Assembly: GCA_900540625.1 (NCBI GenBank)
Contig: UQGP01000002.1
Coordinates: forward strand, 62,001-126,000
DNA from: an uncultured Porphyromonadaceae bacterium
Lineage (GTDB): Bacteria > Bacteroidota > Bacteroidia > Bacteroidales > Muribaculaceae
Length of the DNA: 64,000 nucleotides
Reading direction: 5' to 3'
Shown here: positions 34,755 to 42,329 of the stretch, piece by piece
Layout of the letters: each line of letters begins with the position of its first letter
Position numbering within the stretch: position 1 is the stretch's first letter
Made by a program: the position numbers and the translations under genes
The notes under the pieces: generated by a model
Told to the model about the DNA's origin: nothing
Databases searched by the model: none
The model's input: only the letters and a program-made list of their open reading frames with translations

Positions 34755-36047
34755 ATGACATCATACAGCATATTGCGCAAAAATTTGCTTGCAATCCTCT
34801 GCATCCTCCTCGGAGTCGGCACGGCCTCGGCCACCGACCCTATGGCCACAAAATATACTTCAACCCAATGCCAAGGGTCACTGACCCCCTATCCGACCAA
34901 AGTCGCCGACGTCGTCACCCCGGACAGCCTCATAGCCGTACACATCGACCACGTCGGACGACATGGCTCGCGCTATCCGGCATCGGCGTCCTCGTGCAAG
35001 ACGTTGCACCGGGCACTGCTGCATAGCGATTCGCTGGGGTTGCTGACACCTACGGGACGCGAATTGCTGGCGCTCACCGAGCAGGCTATGGCTGCATCTC
35101 AAGGTCGCTGGGGCGCCCTCGATTCGTTAGGCATGGCCGAACAGAGATCCATTGCCACACGAATGATTCGCCGCTATAGCAATCTATTCAAAGACGGAGC
35201 GCACGTACGTGCATTGTCGTCCTATTCGCCACGCTCGATGATGAGTATGTTCTGCTTCCTGCACCAGATGTCGCGTATGAACAACCGACTGGAGATATCC
35301 TCCAACTCGGGACGCCTAAACTCGAATCTCGTACGGCCTTTCGACACCAACGAGGACTATCAACATTTCCGCAGCGACAGGCTTTGGGAACCGACATACA
35401 TGGCCTATTTCGAGCAGTATTGTCCACTGACAGCCATCACCCGCGTCTTGGGTCGCGATTATCCTTTCGGCGGCACTGAACAAGCTCGCGAACTGGCTAT
35501 CACCGAGTACTATGTCATTGCAGGCATGGCTGCCATGGAAATCGAATGTGATGCTTCACGCTTCTTCACCGAGGCGGAATATAACGCTCTGTGGTCGTGC
35601 TTCAACCTACGTCAATACCTGCAATATACTGCCTCTACGGTATCCTCCGTACCCGCAGACATGGCCGGAACACTGCTGATGGACATCATACGCACCACCG
35701 ACCTGGCTACGGACAGCCGCAGTGCCGACGGTGTGGTGGCCGACCTTCGTTTCGGACATGCCGAGACGCTGATGCCGTTGCTATCACTGTTGCGCCTGCC
35801 CGGGTGCTATTATATGACCAATTATTTTGACACCGTGGCCTTGCATTGGCGCGACTTCGACGTTGTACCGATGGCCGCCAACCTCCAGATTGTGCTTTTC
35901 AAGGCCAAACGCTCGGGTCGCTACTATGTACGCTTCGATGTCAACGAGAAGCCCGTCACTCTGCCGGGCGAACGTATGAGCCTATACGTGCCTTGGGATG
36001 TCGCCCGCGACTATATGATGCGCTGCGTGCCGCTGTACCTTAATTGA
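34755..36047 (+). CDS. MINPP-type histidine phosphatase (inositol polyphosphate phosphatase / phytase)
   Basis: 430 residues with a signal peptide (about 1-26, ASA cleavage). The histidine-acid-phosphatase motif RHGSRYP (69-75) supplies the nucleophile H70. The proton donor is HAE (about 335-337, in RFGHAETLMPL), not HD. HAE marks the multiple inositol polyphosphate phosphatase family, which in gut Bacteroides releases phosphate from phytate. The protein is periplasmic or secreted. It is transcribed toward the GH20 gene, 63 bp away. Confidence 0.9.
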   Translation: MTSYSILRKNLLAILCILLGVGTASATDPMATKYTSTQCQGSLTPYPTKVADVVTPDSLIAVHIDHVGRHGSRYPASASSCKTLHRALLHSDSLGLLTPTGRELLALTEQAMAASQGRWGALDSLGMAEQRSIATRMIRRYSNLFKDGAHVRALSSYSPRSMMSMFCFLHQMSRMNNRLEISSNSGRLNSNLVRPFDTNEDYQHFRSDRLWEPTYMAYFEQYCPLTAITRVLGRDYPFGGTEQARELAITEYYVIAGMAAMEIECDASRFFTEAEYNALWSCFNLRQYLQYTASTVSSVPADMAGTLLMDIIRTTDLATDSRSADGVVADLRFGHAETLMPLLSLLRLPGCYYMTNYFDTVALHWRDFDVVPMAANLQIVLFKAKRSGRYYVRFDVNEKPVTLPGERMSLYVPWDVARDYMMRCVPLYLN

Positions 36048-36110
36048 CACGACTCGAACCGCCGACTCTCGGCCGAACCATCTAAACACATAAATTCGAC
36101 ATAATTAGAT

Positions 36111-38432
36111 ATGAAATTCCATACCTCAATGATTGCCGTCTTGGCCGCCTCGGTCACATTGGTCGGCACCACCGCCATGAACACCGCCGCTACAACCATA
36201 AGCGCCGATGCCGCGGATTCTCATACGACTCAAGCACTGACTTCCGTACACTGGAGTATCACCCATGAAGGAACCGATAGCGCCTCTCGCCCGTATTATA
36301 TCCAACGGTTGGTTGTGCGTGGCAATCTCAATTTTCCGCGTCTATGCTTCAATCAGTTTGCGCGTTCTATGCGCTTGACCGATCCGCGAGACACACTTAT
36401 CGAACTTGTACCGGGCTATTACGCAATAGCGTCGCCGAGACTGGCGGTACACAACCCGGACAGCCCGGCCACGAATGTCTACGCCGACCCTAAGGATGAG
36501 GATAGTGTGGTTTTCGAAATACAGACTCGCGGACGTTTTGTCAATATCAGCTACGCGCCGGATGGCTTCCACCGCGTCAACGCCGATGGAACCACCGATT
36601 CGGTGGAACGTATTTTGACGCCCCTGCAACGCGACATGACCGAATACGCTGCCGAAGTATACCGCCACAACGAGGCTATGGTTACGGATTGGACTGCAGG
36701 CTTCTATGATGTGATACCTTCGTACAAGAAGGTCACCCCGGGACAGCCCGGTGCAATGTCGCGCGTAGACATCCCGGGATTTGTGGACATAGACCCCGAG
36801 AATCCGGACTATTACCGCATTGAGGTACATGGCGACAGCGCCACCATCTTCTGCCGCCCCGACCGTCAATGGGCTAATTACATAGCATTTAATTCCAAGG
36901 TTTTAAGCCGTCGCGACAGCCTCGGCCGAATACCGGACGTAGTCATTGAAGATTGGCCCGATATGCCTTGGCGAGGACTGATGATAGACATAGCACGCAA
37001 TTTCCAACGTCCGCAAACGATGAAGGTTGTATTGGCTTTGATGGCGTCTAATCACCTCAACCGTTTGCATTTCCACATCACGGATGATGAAGCGTGGCGC
37101 CTTGAAATTCCGGGACTGCCCGAGCTGACGGACGTGGGTGCACACCGCGGATATACATTGGACGAACGCTCATGTCTCAAGCAGATTTTTACCGGAGACG
37201 GCAATCCGCGCACCTATACAGGCACCTCCAACGGTTACTACACACGCGAGGAATTCATAGACTTGATACGCACGGCTCACAATATGGGCATTGAAGTGGT
37301 TCCTGAAATAGAATCACCCGGACACGCACGTGCAGCCATACGCGCTATGGAAGCCCGTAGGCTCAATAGCGGCGATGAAAGATTCCGCCTTATCGAGGAC
37401 GGAGATACCTCGCGCTACACCTCGGCACAGGCTTTCCACGACAATATAATGAACCCGGCCGTGGAGGGTACTTACCGCTTTATGGAAAAGATCATCGACG
37501 AAATCGCATCAATGTATAGCGAAGCGGGAGTGCCGCTCATCGGCATACACATCGGGGGCGATGAGGTGCCGCGCGGAGCTTGGGATGGCTCGGCGGCCGT
37601 GACTCGGCTTAAGGCGCGGGAGCACCTGCAGACTCAGACCCAAGTATACGCCTATTATGTACAACGTGTGGCTGCGATGCTGGCCGCTCGACACATACCG
37701 ATGCACGGATGGCAGGAAGTGGCTTTGGGCCACGACGAAGCCTACAATACAGCCATAGCGCCTATCACTGGCGGTGTTAACTGCTGGAGTACCCTGTCGC
37801 GCCAAGGCAGCAACGGCGTCACCGACCGCGTCGTGCTTGCCGGATTTCCGGCCATATTGAGCAATGTAAACCACTTGTACTTTGACCTTGCATACAGCCG
37901 CGACCCGCAGGAACCGGGGTTGGCTTGGGGCGGATACGTGGACGAGTTTTTGGCGTTCAACGCCTATGCTCATCGGTTATGCCCGGCTATGGACAAGGGT
38001 CCGGGCAAAGTCATCGGCCTTAATGCCCATGTCTTTGGCGAAACCATGCGCAGCGCCGCCCAACTCAAGACCTATCTTTTGCCCAAAATTCTGGGTCTTG
38101 CCGAACGTGCGTGGAATTGTGACTCAACGTACTCCGAGGCTCAATTCAATGCCATTGTCGGCACACGCGACCTGCCTTATTATGCTTCGCAGAGCCTGAA
38201 TGTGCATTTGCGCCAACCGGGCATACGCATAGACGGCAATACAGCGTTCATCAATAGTCCCTACCCCACATCCTCCGAAGTGATAGTGCGCTACACGCTC
38301 GACGGCACCGACCCGAACGAGTCGTCACCGATATATACCACACCCGTTTCACTTCCGGACAATTGCCATGAGGTGCGTGCAACGGCATTCGCCTTCGGCA
38401 CACGCAGCGCCGCGGTCAACGCCCGTCGCTGA
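36111..38432 (+). CDS. exported beta-N-acetylhexosaminidase, GH20
   Basis: 773 residues with a signal peptide (about 1-25). An N-terminal GH20b-like alpha/beta domain (to about 270) precedes the TIM barrel, which opens MPWRGLMIDIARNFQ and has HFHITDDEAWRLEIPGLPEL. The catalytic Asp-Glu pair is D483-E484 in GGDEVPRGAW. A C-terminal chitobiase-type beta-sandwich (about 705-773, YTLDGTDPNESSPIY) closes the protein. It removes terminal beta-GlcNAc or GalNAc from glycans. Next to a peptidoglycan-salvage cluster it may free GlcNAc from GlcNAc-MurNAc ends, though host glycans are equally possible. Confidence 0.93.
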   Translation: MKFHTSMIAVLAASVTLVGTTAMNTAATTISADAADSHTTQALTSVHWSITHEGTDSASRPYYIQRLVVRGNLNFPRLCFNQFARSMRLTDPRDTLIELVPGYYAIASPRLAVHNPDSPATNVYADPKDEDSVVFEIQTRGRFVNISYAPDGFHRVNADGTTDSVERILTPLQRDMTEYAAEVYRHNEAMVTDWTAGFYDVIPSYKKVTPGQPGAMSRVDIPGFVDIDPENPDYYRIEVHGDSATIFCRPDRQWANYIAFNSKVLSRRDSLGRIPDVVIEDWPDMPWRGLMIDIARNFQRPQTMKVVLALMASNHLNRLHFHITDDEAWRLEIPGLPELTDVGAHRGYTLDERSCLKQIFTGDGNPRTYTGTSNGYYTREEFIDLIRTAHNMGIEVVPEIESPGHARAAIRAMEARRLNSGDERFRLIEDGDTSRYTSAQAFHDNIMNPAVEGTYRFMEKIIDEIASMYSEAGVPLIGIHIGGDEVPRGAWDGSAAVTRLKAREHLQTQTQVYAYYVQRVAAMLAARHIPMHGWQEVALGHDEAYNTAIAPITGGVNCWSTLSRQGSNGVTDRVVLAGFPAILSNVNHLYFDLAYSRDPQEPGLAWGGYVDEFLAFNAYAHRLCPAMDKGPGKVIGLNAHVFGETMRSAAQLKTYLLPKILGLAERAWNCDSTYSEAQFNAIVGTRDLPYYASQSLNVHLRQPGIRIDGNTAFINSPYPTSSEVIVRYTLDGTDPNESSPIYTTPVSLPDNCHEVRATAFAFGTRSAAVNARR

Positions 38433-38485
38433 CCGAGTGTAATGTCGCGCACGCCGAACGGTATAACTTCATAACGGCAAAATAC

Positions 38486-38523
38486 TTACAGGGAGCGCAC
38501 GCTTCGGCGTACACTCCCTGTAA
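38486..38523. terminator. bidirectional terminator between GH20 and the SGNH gene
   Basis: TTACAGGGAG and CTCCCTGTAA form a 10-bp perfect stem enclosing a second small stem (ACGC-TTCG-GCGT). It lies midway between two convergent genes and serves both strands. Confidence 0.75.
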
Positions 38524-38561
38524 ATGTAATTTCCATGTTCCGCTTTGTGTGCGGATACGCG

Positions 38562-39311
38562 CTATTCGTTGATATACGGACGGATGATATCTGCCCAAAT
38601 GCGATAACCGGGAGCAAGCAAGTGCAGACCGTCATTGGTGAGGTCCTTGCGGAGGTTGCCGTCCTTGTCGGCTACAGCGGTGTACAGATCTATCCACGTA
38701 AAGCCTTTGTCCTTGGCCATAGCGGCAACCAGAGCATTGGCACCACGTATCACCTGTTCTTTGTCTTTGAGGTTTTTATATCGACCGAACGAGTTGTTGA
38801 TGGGCAGCATCGACTGCACATACAAGCGCGTCTGAGGCGAGCGAGTGCGTATGTAGTCTATCAATTCGCCCATCGCGGCGGCGATACTGTCGGCACTGAG
38901 ATTGTGGCTTACATCATTGACACCTGACAGCAGGAAAATTTTCTTGGGATGTCCGTCCACGATAGGATCGACACGCAGGCGTATACCTTCGATGACATCA
39001 CCGATGATGCCGCGATTGAGGACATTGGGCATTCCCAGTAGTTCGTGCCATTCGCATCCATGAGTCAGCGAGTTGCCCAGCATGACAATATCGTTTGTGT
39101 CTACGGGCAAAGCCTCGAAGATGGTGGCGCGCTGTCCCCACAATTCGGTATATTTGTTCTGATGCTGCGTGTCTATGTAGTATTGCAGACGCGCGCACTT
39201 CACAGTGTCAGGTACCGATGCGCGGTTGCAGCACTGACATTGATGTTGTGCGGCGGCAGGTAGCGCTATGGCCGCAAAAGCAGCCATAGCGACTATTGTA
39301 CGTATCTTCAT
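38562..39311 (-). CDS. exported SGNH/GDSL esterase, last gene of the murTKQ group
   Basis: 249 residues from the ATG at 39311, selected for its signal peptide (MKIRTIVAMAAFAAIALPAAAQ); 37 more upstream codons are open but overlap murQ. SGNH blocks are LGNSLTHGCEW (block I; here GNS), LLSGVNDVSHN (block III) and DGLHLLAPGY (block V Asp/His). A short Cys-rich stretch (HQCQCC) follows the signal. It starts 13 bp past murQ, so it is most likely in the same transcript. A role in removing O-acetyl groups from MurNAc would suit the context but is inference; sialate or xylan esterases have the same motifs. Confidence 0.82.
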   Translation of the reverse strand: MKIRTIVAMAAFAAIALPAAAQHQCQCCNRASVPDTVKCARLQYYIDTQHQNKYTELWGQRATIFEALPVDTNDIVMLGNSLTHGCEWHELLGMPNVLNRGIIGDVIEGIRLRVDPIVDGHPKKIFLLSGVNDVSHNLSADSIAAAMGELIDYIRTRSPQTRLYVQSMLPINNSFGRYKNLKDKEQVIRGANALVAAMAKDKGFTWIDLYTAVADKDGNLRKDLTNDGLHLLAPGYRIWADIIRPYINE

Positions 39312-39324
39312 AGCGACAGCATTA

Positions 39325-40140
39325 TTACTGCTTACGATAAGCGTCCACGGCTTCTTTGACCGAGCCGTGAAGCAGGAGCAGGCGCTTGGCCTCGTCGTAA
39401 GGCAAGCCGAGTTCTTCGACAACCATACGTGTGCCGCGGTCTACGAGCTTGGCGTTGGACAACTGCATATTGACCATCTTATTGCCCTTGACACGTCCCA
39501 TCTGTATCATTACAGTGGTAGTGATCATATTGCAAATCATCTTTTGGCCCGTACCGGATTTCATACGGCTGCTGCCGGTGACGTATTCGGGACCGACAAT
39601 CATTTCGATGGCGATGTCGGCGGCTTCGCTGACAGGCGCATCGGGGTTGGAGGTGATGGCTGCGGTAAGAATACCGTGTGCGCGGGCGGCCTTTATAGCT
39701 CCGATGACGTAAGGTGTCGTGCCGGAGGCGGCAATGCCGATGACGGTGTCGCGGTCGTTGATATCGAAAGCCTGAAGGTCCTTCCAACCTTGCTCGGTGT
39801 CATCTTCGGCGTTTTCGACCGGGTTGCGCAGGGCGGTGTCGCCGCCGGCTATGATGCCGACCACCCACGAGGAATCCATGCCGAATGTGGGAGGTATCTC
39901 ACTGGCATCGAGTACGCCGAGACGTCCGCTGGTGCCGGCTCCCATATAGAATATACGTCCGCCTCGACGCATACGGCTGACTATCTCTGTGACGAGTTTC
40001 TCGATTTGAGGTATGGCTTTCTCTACTGCGAAGGCCACTTTCTTGTCTTCGTTGTTGATGTCGTGCAGGATTTCGCCTACGGACTTTTTCTCAAGGTCGT
40101 TGTAAAGCGAGGGTTGCTCGCTTATTTTTACAAATGCCAT
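39325..40140 (-). CDS. murQ: N-acetylmuramic acid 6-phosphate etherase
   Basis: 271 residues, cytosolic. A SIS-domain lyase that removes the D-lactyl ether of MurNAc-6-P, yielding GlcNAc-6-P and D-lactate. Motifs are MGAGTSGRLGVLDASEIPPTFG (about 92-113, with the catalytic glutamate in DASE), GGDTALRNPVENAEDD and IAASGTTPYVIGAI (phosphate-binding SIS loop). The C-terminal helical lobe ends in RLLLLHGSVKEAVD. Slightly shorter than E. coli MurQ. It follows the kinase gene by 63 bp, completing a murT-murK-murQ order. Confidence 0.95.
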   Translation of the reverse strand: MAFVKISEQPSLYNDLEKKSVGEILHDINNEDKKVAFAVEKAIPQIEKLVTEIVSRMRRGGRIFYMGAGTSGRLGVLDASEIPPTFGMDSSWVVGIIAGGDTALRNPVENAEDDTEQGWKDLQAFDINDRDTVIGIAASGTTPYVIGAIKAARAHGILTAAITSNPDAPVSEAADIAIEMIVGPEYVTGSSRMKSGTGQKMICNMITTTVMIQMGRVKGNKMVNMQLSNAKLVDRGTRMVVEELGLPYDEAKRLLLLHGSVKEAVDAYRKQ

Positions 40141-40203
40141 AAGTGTATTATGTGTATTGTGTGAATGTTGCTTGTTGTAGATGTTAGCTCTTGCGCTCGC
40201 GGC

Positions 40204-41055
40204 TCAAGCAGGCATCGAGTGGAAACGGATGAGGCCTTCCATGGGGCTCTTGATGATAGTGCCCACGGTGCAGTCCACGGCCGCAGCGGCTTCGGTCAAG
40301 ACGTCACGATAGTAGTAGGCTATCGAGCCGATGAAGTTGACGCTGAGCTTGTCGTGGCCTTTATACTGGCAAATATTGCGTACAAAGAAGGACTTGAACG
40401 AGTTGAGCACCAGACGATGGATGGAAGGTTCTTCGATGTTTTGGATCAGGAAGGGGGTCACCGAAGCCATGAAACGGTTGCCCTGAGGCTCTTTGTAGAC
40501 GCGACGGATGATGGTCATACGGTCCAGGTCGTACTGTTTGAGGAACTTCTCGCACAGGGCCTTGGGCAACTGATTTTTGAGTACATCGCCCAGCAGCAGC
40601 TTGCCCAGAACGGCGCCCGAGCCTTCATCGCCGAGGATATAACCCAGGGGTGAGACGTTGTCACAGATTTTTTCGCCATCGTAGTAGCAGCTATTGCTGC
40701 CGGTACCGAGGATACAGGCTATACCTGCCGAGCGTCCGCACAATGCGCGGGCAGCAGCCAACAGGTCGGTAGCTACCTCGATGACAGGCGCGGATACTGA
40801 GGCACGTATGGCCTCGGCAACGTTGGCGCAGACTTCTTCGTTGATGCACCCGGCACCATAAAAGTATACAGCCGTAACCTTGGGTATATATTGCTTGATT
40901 TCGGGTACGAGTTCGGTGGCTATGCGTGCCGCCATTTCTTCCTGCGTCAACATGATGGCATTCATGCCGCAGGTAAACACTTGTTTTACTACTTTCGAGT
41001 TTTCGACGAGGCACCAATCGATTTTGGTGCTTCCACAATCTGCTATAAGGATCAT
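40204..41055 (-). CDS. murK: BadF/BcrAD-type sugar kinase, probable MurNAc (and GlcNAc) kinase
   Basis: 283 residues. ASKHA-fold kinase with phosphate-1 loop MILIADCGSTKIDWCLVEN (1-19), a phosphate-2 region ACILGTGSNSCYYDG (about 113-127) and the adenosine loop GDEGSGAVLGK (about 141-151). This is the N-acetylglucosamine-kinase-like branch to which MurK (MurNAc kinase of Clostridium and Tannerella) belongs. Position directly before murQ favours MurNAc as substrate. Its start overlaps the stop of the DUF5009 gene by 4 bp (ATGA), so translation is coupled. Confidence 0.85.
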   Translation of the reverse strand: MILIADCGSTKIDWCLVENSKVVKQVFTCGMNAIMLTQEEMAARIATELVPEIKQYIPKVTAVYFYGAGCINEEVCANVAEAIRASVSAPVIEVATDLLAAARALCGRSAGIACILGTGSNSCYYDGEKICDNVSPLGYILGDEGSGAVLGKLLLGDVLKNQLPKALCEKFLKQYDLDRMTIIRRVYKEPQGNRFMASVTPFLIQNIEEPSIHRLVLNSFKSFFVRNICQYKGHDKLSVNFIGSIAYYYRDVLTEAAAAVDCTVGTIIKSPMEGLIRFHSMPA

Positions 41056-42266
41056 ATCTTAATGTATATTTTGTTTCGATAAAGGATAAGGCCTACAGCC
41101 CAGACAAAGATGACGAAGCACAAGGCAAAGCACAGCGAAGCCAAAGTCTCGTCTCCGGAACACATGGGGGTAAATACGGCCTCATAAAGCCAGCCCTTGA
41201 TGGAGATGAGACCGCTTTCTGCCGCTTGATAAGGTATCTTGATAAAGCCCAGGAAGATGCTCAACAGCGAGCCGAAGACGTAAAGGAACAGCGGATTGAT
41301 ACCGTAAACCTCGAAGAAGCGGCACCAGCGCTTGTAGCCTTTGATGTCTATCATCCATATAAGCAAGGCCAGGAAGCTGGCGGCAAGTCCGCAGGTGGTG
41401 AGCACAAAGGTGGGCGACCAGATTTTTTTGTTGATAGGCATTCCGTAGCTGAACAGGAAGCCGGTAAAGGTGAGTATCGTGCCTACGATGAATAGTTTAT
41501 TGATACGCACGGTGTTGTCTTTTGTAGACATTATCATTCCGCCGCAGATAAAGCCTATGAGCATGTGCGCTATGGCAGGCAGTGTACTCAGCAGACCTTC
41601 GGGATCAAAGGCCAGCTCGACGCCGTCGACGGTGTCATGATACATGTGGGTTTCGCCAAGTACGGCGTGGTCTACACGGCTGATGATGTTGCTGTCCGAG
41701 AATTCGAGGCCGTTGCCTACCAGCAATATGATGCCGTAGAGCACGATGATGCCGGCAATAGCCCACGGCAGTCGGCGACGTCCGAAGGCAAGAGCCAGCA
41801 GCGAACCTATGCCGTAGCACAGAGCCAAACGCGGCATGACGCCGAGGATACGCAGGTGTTCGAAGTTGAACATGGCTTCGCTCAACGGCATATCGTCATT
41901 TATAAATCCGCGCATCGTCAGGCTGGTCCACGCAATGAACAAACCTATAAAGAATATGACCACGGTGCGACGTAGTATCTTGGCAAAAGTGTGAGCACTG
42001 AGTTGAAAGTTGAATTTCTTAAGTGAAAAATAGGTCGAAACGCCCATGATGAACATAAAGAACGGGAAGACAAGATCCGTAGGTGTCAGACCGTTCCACG
42101 ATGCATGTTCGAGCGGGGCATAGATGTGTCCCCACGAGCCGGGATTATTGACCAGCAGCATTCCCGCGATGGTGATACCTCGCAGAATGTCCAACGCCAA
42201 AAGACGCTTTGGACGGGGCTTGTCGGCAATGCTGTGATGGATGTGTGTGGTTGTTGTAGTTGTCAT
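41052..42266 (-). CDS. murT: DUF5009/COG4299 membrane protein (MurT / NagX-like)
   Basis: 404 residues with about ten to eleven helices. The opening LALDILRGITIAGMLLVNNPG and the stretch PTDLVFPFFMFIMGVS mark the heparan-glucosaminide acetyltransferase-like family. In Tannerella forsythia the gene before murK-murQ, murT, encodes the inner-membrane MurNAc transporter; my recollection is that it belongs to this family. Identical gene order here supports MurT. Other members (NagX) act as glucosamine acetyltransferases, so transport is not certain. The N-terminal run of threonines and histidines (MTTTTTTHIHH) is unusual. Confidence 0.7.
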   Translation of the reverse strand: MTTTTTTHIHHSIADKPRPKRLLALDILRGITIAGMLLVNNPGSWGHIYAPLEHASWNGLTPTDLVFPFFMFIMGVSTYFSLKKFNFQLSAHTFAKILRRTVVIFFIGLFIAWTSLTMRGFINDDMPLSEAMFNFEHLRILGVMPRLALCYGIGSLLALAFGRRRLPWAIAGIIVLYGIILLVGNGLEFSDSNIISRVDHAVLGETHMYHDTVDGVELAFDPEGLLSTLPAIAHMLIGFICGGMIMSTKDNTVRINKLFIVGTILTFTGFLFSYGMPINKKIWSPTFVLTTCGLAASFLALLIWMIDIKGYKRWCRFFEVYGINPLFLYVFGSLLSIFLGFIKIPYQAAESGLISIKGWLYEAVFTPMCSGDETLASLCFALCFVIFVWAVGLILYRNKIYIKI

Positions 42267-42329
42267 TATAAGGCTTGGTTTGGATTATTGTAGCTTGTTA
42301 TAATTGGTTATGTCAGCATATTTCGGACG

